This document shows positions 62,808 through 64,000 of a DNA stretch of 64,000 nt, in pieces. The notes below the pieces were generated by a model. The model saw only the letters and a program-made list of their open reading frames with translations. It was not told the DNA's origin and made no database searches. The number at the start of each line of letters is the position of its first letter. Within the stretch, counting starts at the first letter, position 1. Position numbers and translations under genes: made by a program. Source of the DNA: Aestuariibaculum lutulentum (GTDB lineage Bacteria > Bacteroidota > Bacteroidia > Flavobacteriales > Flavobacteriaceae); NCBI RefSeq assembly GCF_032926325.1, contig NZ_CP136709.1, forward strand, positions 3,718,726 to 3,782,725. The letters are read 5' to 3'.

Positions 62808-63416
62808 TTGGACAATTCAGATTTATACAAAACCATAAAAGCACCTGTTGAAGGCATACTATACAAAGACAAAAACAGCAAGTTTTTCGGTTATGCTTTC
62901 CCCGTTTCTAACGAAGAAGAAATTAAAGAACACATTGAAACCTTAAAAAAAGAACACCATTCGGCAAGGCATTGGTGTTACGCCTACCAAATAGGTACTG
63001 AAAATATCAGCTACAGAGCAAATGATGATGGCGAACCGAGCAATTCTGCAGGCATGCCCATATACGGACAAATTCAATCTTTCGAGGTTACTAACACTTT
63101 AATTGTTGTTGTTCGTTACTTTGGCGGTGTAAAATTAGGTGTTGGTGGATTAATTAGCGCATACCGAACCGCTGCACAAATGACACTCGAGGAAGCCAAA
63201 ATCATAGAAAAGACAATTAATAAAGATTTCCTTATCACTTTTGACTATAAAAACATGAATACAGTGATGCGTATTATCAAGGAAAAAAACCTGAACATTA
63301 CGCATCAAAAATTAGAATTAGATTGCCAAATTACCATCTCGGTAAGGAAGACCGAAGCCGATTCTGTTTTTAACACCTTCGATCACCTTTTTGAAATAAA
63401 AATTTTAGAAATTTAG
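62808..63416 (+). CDS. IMPACT/YigZ family protein
   Basis: A 202-residue protein of the YigZ/IMPACT family. SNEEEIKEHIETLKKEHHSA and RHWCYAYQIG, then ANDDGEPSNSAGMPIYGQI and VVVVRYFGGVKLGVGGLISAY, are its typical segments. A C-terminal ferredoxin-like domain (DUF1949) follows after residue 140. The start is TTG at 62808, 5 bases from the HAD gene. Function is not established in bacteria. The stop lies 1 base from the convergent thioesterase stop, without terminator. Confidence 0.93.
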   Translation: MDNSDLYKTIKAPVEGILYKDKNSKFFGYAFPVSNEEEIKEHIETLKKEHHSARHWCYAYQIGTENISYRANDDGEPSNSAGMPIYGQIQSFEVTNTLIVVVRYFGGVKLGVGGLISAYRTAAQMTLEEAKIIEKTINKDFLITFDYKNMNTVMRIIKEKNLNITHQKLELDCQITISVRKTEADSVFNTFDHLFEIKILEI

Positions 63417-63417
63417 A

Positions 63418-63816
63418 CTACTTCTTAATAGCATCTAAAATGTACTGCGGAGCCCGCATGGGGCGGTTAGTTTTCATATCTATAAACACCAAGGTGGTAC
63501 TAGCCGTTGTTAAAAGTTCTCCTGCTTCATTTGTTATTTCGTAATTAAATTCAATTTTTGCAGTTGGCACTTTAACCACTTCAGTTTTTACATTAATTAC
63601 ATCGTCGTAACACGCTGATTTTTTATAATTTACAGTCATCGAAACAACAGGTAACATAACACCATTTTCTTCCATAGACTTATATGAAATCCCAAGTTTT
63701 CTAAGCCATTCAATACGTCCCATTTCCAGATATAATGCGTAATTTCCGTGATAAACCACTCCCATTTGGTCTGTTTCTCCATAACGCACTCTAATTTGTA
63801 TTTCGTCGATTTTCAT
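63418..63816 (-). CDS. Acyl-CoA thioesterase (hotdog fold)
   Basis: A 132-residue hotdog-fold thioesterase of the 4HBT type. RVRYGETDQMGVVYHGNYALYLEMGR at residues 9-34 in part is the family signature, with Asp16 as likely active residue. IEWLRKLGISYKSMEENG follows. It probably cleaves acyl-CoA in the cytoplasm; the natural substrate is unknown. It is convergent with the IMPACT gene. From memory this gene is next to dnaA in many Flavobacteriaceae, on the opposite strand. Confidence 0.9.
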   Translation of the reverse strand: MKIDEIQIRVRYGETDQMGVVYHGNYALYLEMGRIEWLRKLGISYKSMEENGVMLPVVSMTVNYKKSACYDDVINVKTEVVKVPTAKIEFNYEITNEAGELLTTASTTLVFIDMKTNRPMRAPQYILDAIKK

Positions 63817-64000
63817 AAGGATTATTAAATATTTTTTTGTAGTTTCGGCAAAGGCTCGAGCATGAGTATTTTTTTATAAAAATTCAATACCTTTTTGATT
63901 TTTTTTTTAAGAATTTTGTTCACATATTTGCCAAGCCAAAGAACAACACAGAGAAACTTTTTTCTCGATCACAAAACTACTAAAACCCACGAAATAAACA
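63817..64000. promoter_or_regulatory. AT-rich gap at the right edge, probably upstream of dnaA
   Basis: The 184 bases contain no gene. A T-rich stretch (63870-63917) and the sequence TTGTTCACA at 63916-63924, one mismatch from the DnaA-box consensus TTATNCACA, are visible. The window ends in an A-rich ...CGAAATAAACA run, as before flavobacterial start codons. From remembered gene order dnaA starts just beyond. This is inference. Confidence 0.35.

Noticed and set aside
1..64000. tRNA/rRNA genes, CRISPR arrays, insertion sequences, prophage or integrases
   Set aside because: No cloverleaf, regularly spaced repeat, transposase or phage-like protein was seen on either strand.

Overview
The window is a 64 kb stretch of a low-GC chromosome from the phylum Bacteroidota, almost certainly family Flavobacteriaceae. 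The evidence is consistent across the window. Starts lack a Shine-Dalgarno and have A-rich leaders. TAnnTTTG-type -7 promoter elements recur. BshC, the short ACT-less SerA, the Bacteroidetes-type RpoZ, DUF4835/PorD of the type IX secretion system, SusC-like TonB receptors and many lipoproteins are encoded. No tRNA, rRNA, CRISPR array, insertion sequence, prophage or integrase was seen. Most of it is core chromosome with a few accessory surface-protein loci.

Layout. Positions 1-8.4 kb hold the start of an unidentified gene, bshC, a TerC-family membrane protein, the topoisomerase IV genes parE and parC (with an unannotated 47-codon ORF just upstream of parC) and an EamA transporter. Positions 8.6-11.8 kb hold a two-gene lipoprotein operon: a transglutaminase-fold protein followed by a PNGase F-like glycoprotein amidase. 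Positions 11.9-17 kb hold ychF, a PepSY membrane protein divergent from a large TonB receptor, and a ferredoxin. Positions 17-21 kb hold a LuxC-type acyl-CoA reductase, serC, serA and a DUF937 protein. Positions 21.2-24.8 kb form an apparent metal-uptake operon: a small lipoprotein, a membrane protein, a His-rich protein and a TonB receptor with a His/Glu-rich segment.

Positions 25-30 kb hold folE, a LolD-type ATPase, an orphan lipoprotein, a TIGR02757 protein and an S10 carboxypeptidase. Positions 30.2-33.5 kb hold a PhoX-like lipoprotein paired with a di-heme peroxidase lipoprotein that has a long N-terminal extension. Positions 33.6-40.8 kb hold an M61 peptidase, a family 2 glycosyltransferase, and an operon of a BatA/VWA protein, a dihydroorotase homologue lacking its metal ligands, a small membrane protein and an esterase. 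Positions 40.9-46.8 kb hold an RprXY-like two-component system, coaE, a YbbR protein, a glycosyltransferase, a REP-like intergenic element and fabI.

Positions 46.8-54.3 kb are a housekeeping block on the minus strand: recN, porD-like, coaBC, rpoZ, bamD, a Kir-type potassium channel, dapA and a DUF6913 gene. Positions 54.4-57.6 kb hold a 5'-nucleotidase encoded as two separate polypeptides in reversed domain order, and two multi-pass membrane proteins. Positions 57.7-63.8 kb hold ligA, prmC, a LEA-like lipoprotein, ribD, a HAD hydrolase, an IMPACT protein and a thioesterase. From remembered flavobacterial gene order, the last 180 bases probably lead into dnaA just outside the window, so the replication origin may be close.

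No single locus here can be claimed as a new system from sequence alone. The best candidates are the PNGase F-like/transglutaminase-fold pair, the PhoX-like/di-heme peroxidase pair, the His-rich zinc-type uptake locus and the parC leader ORF.
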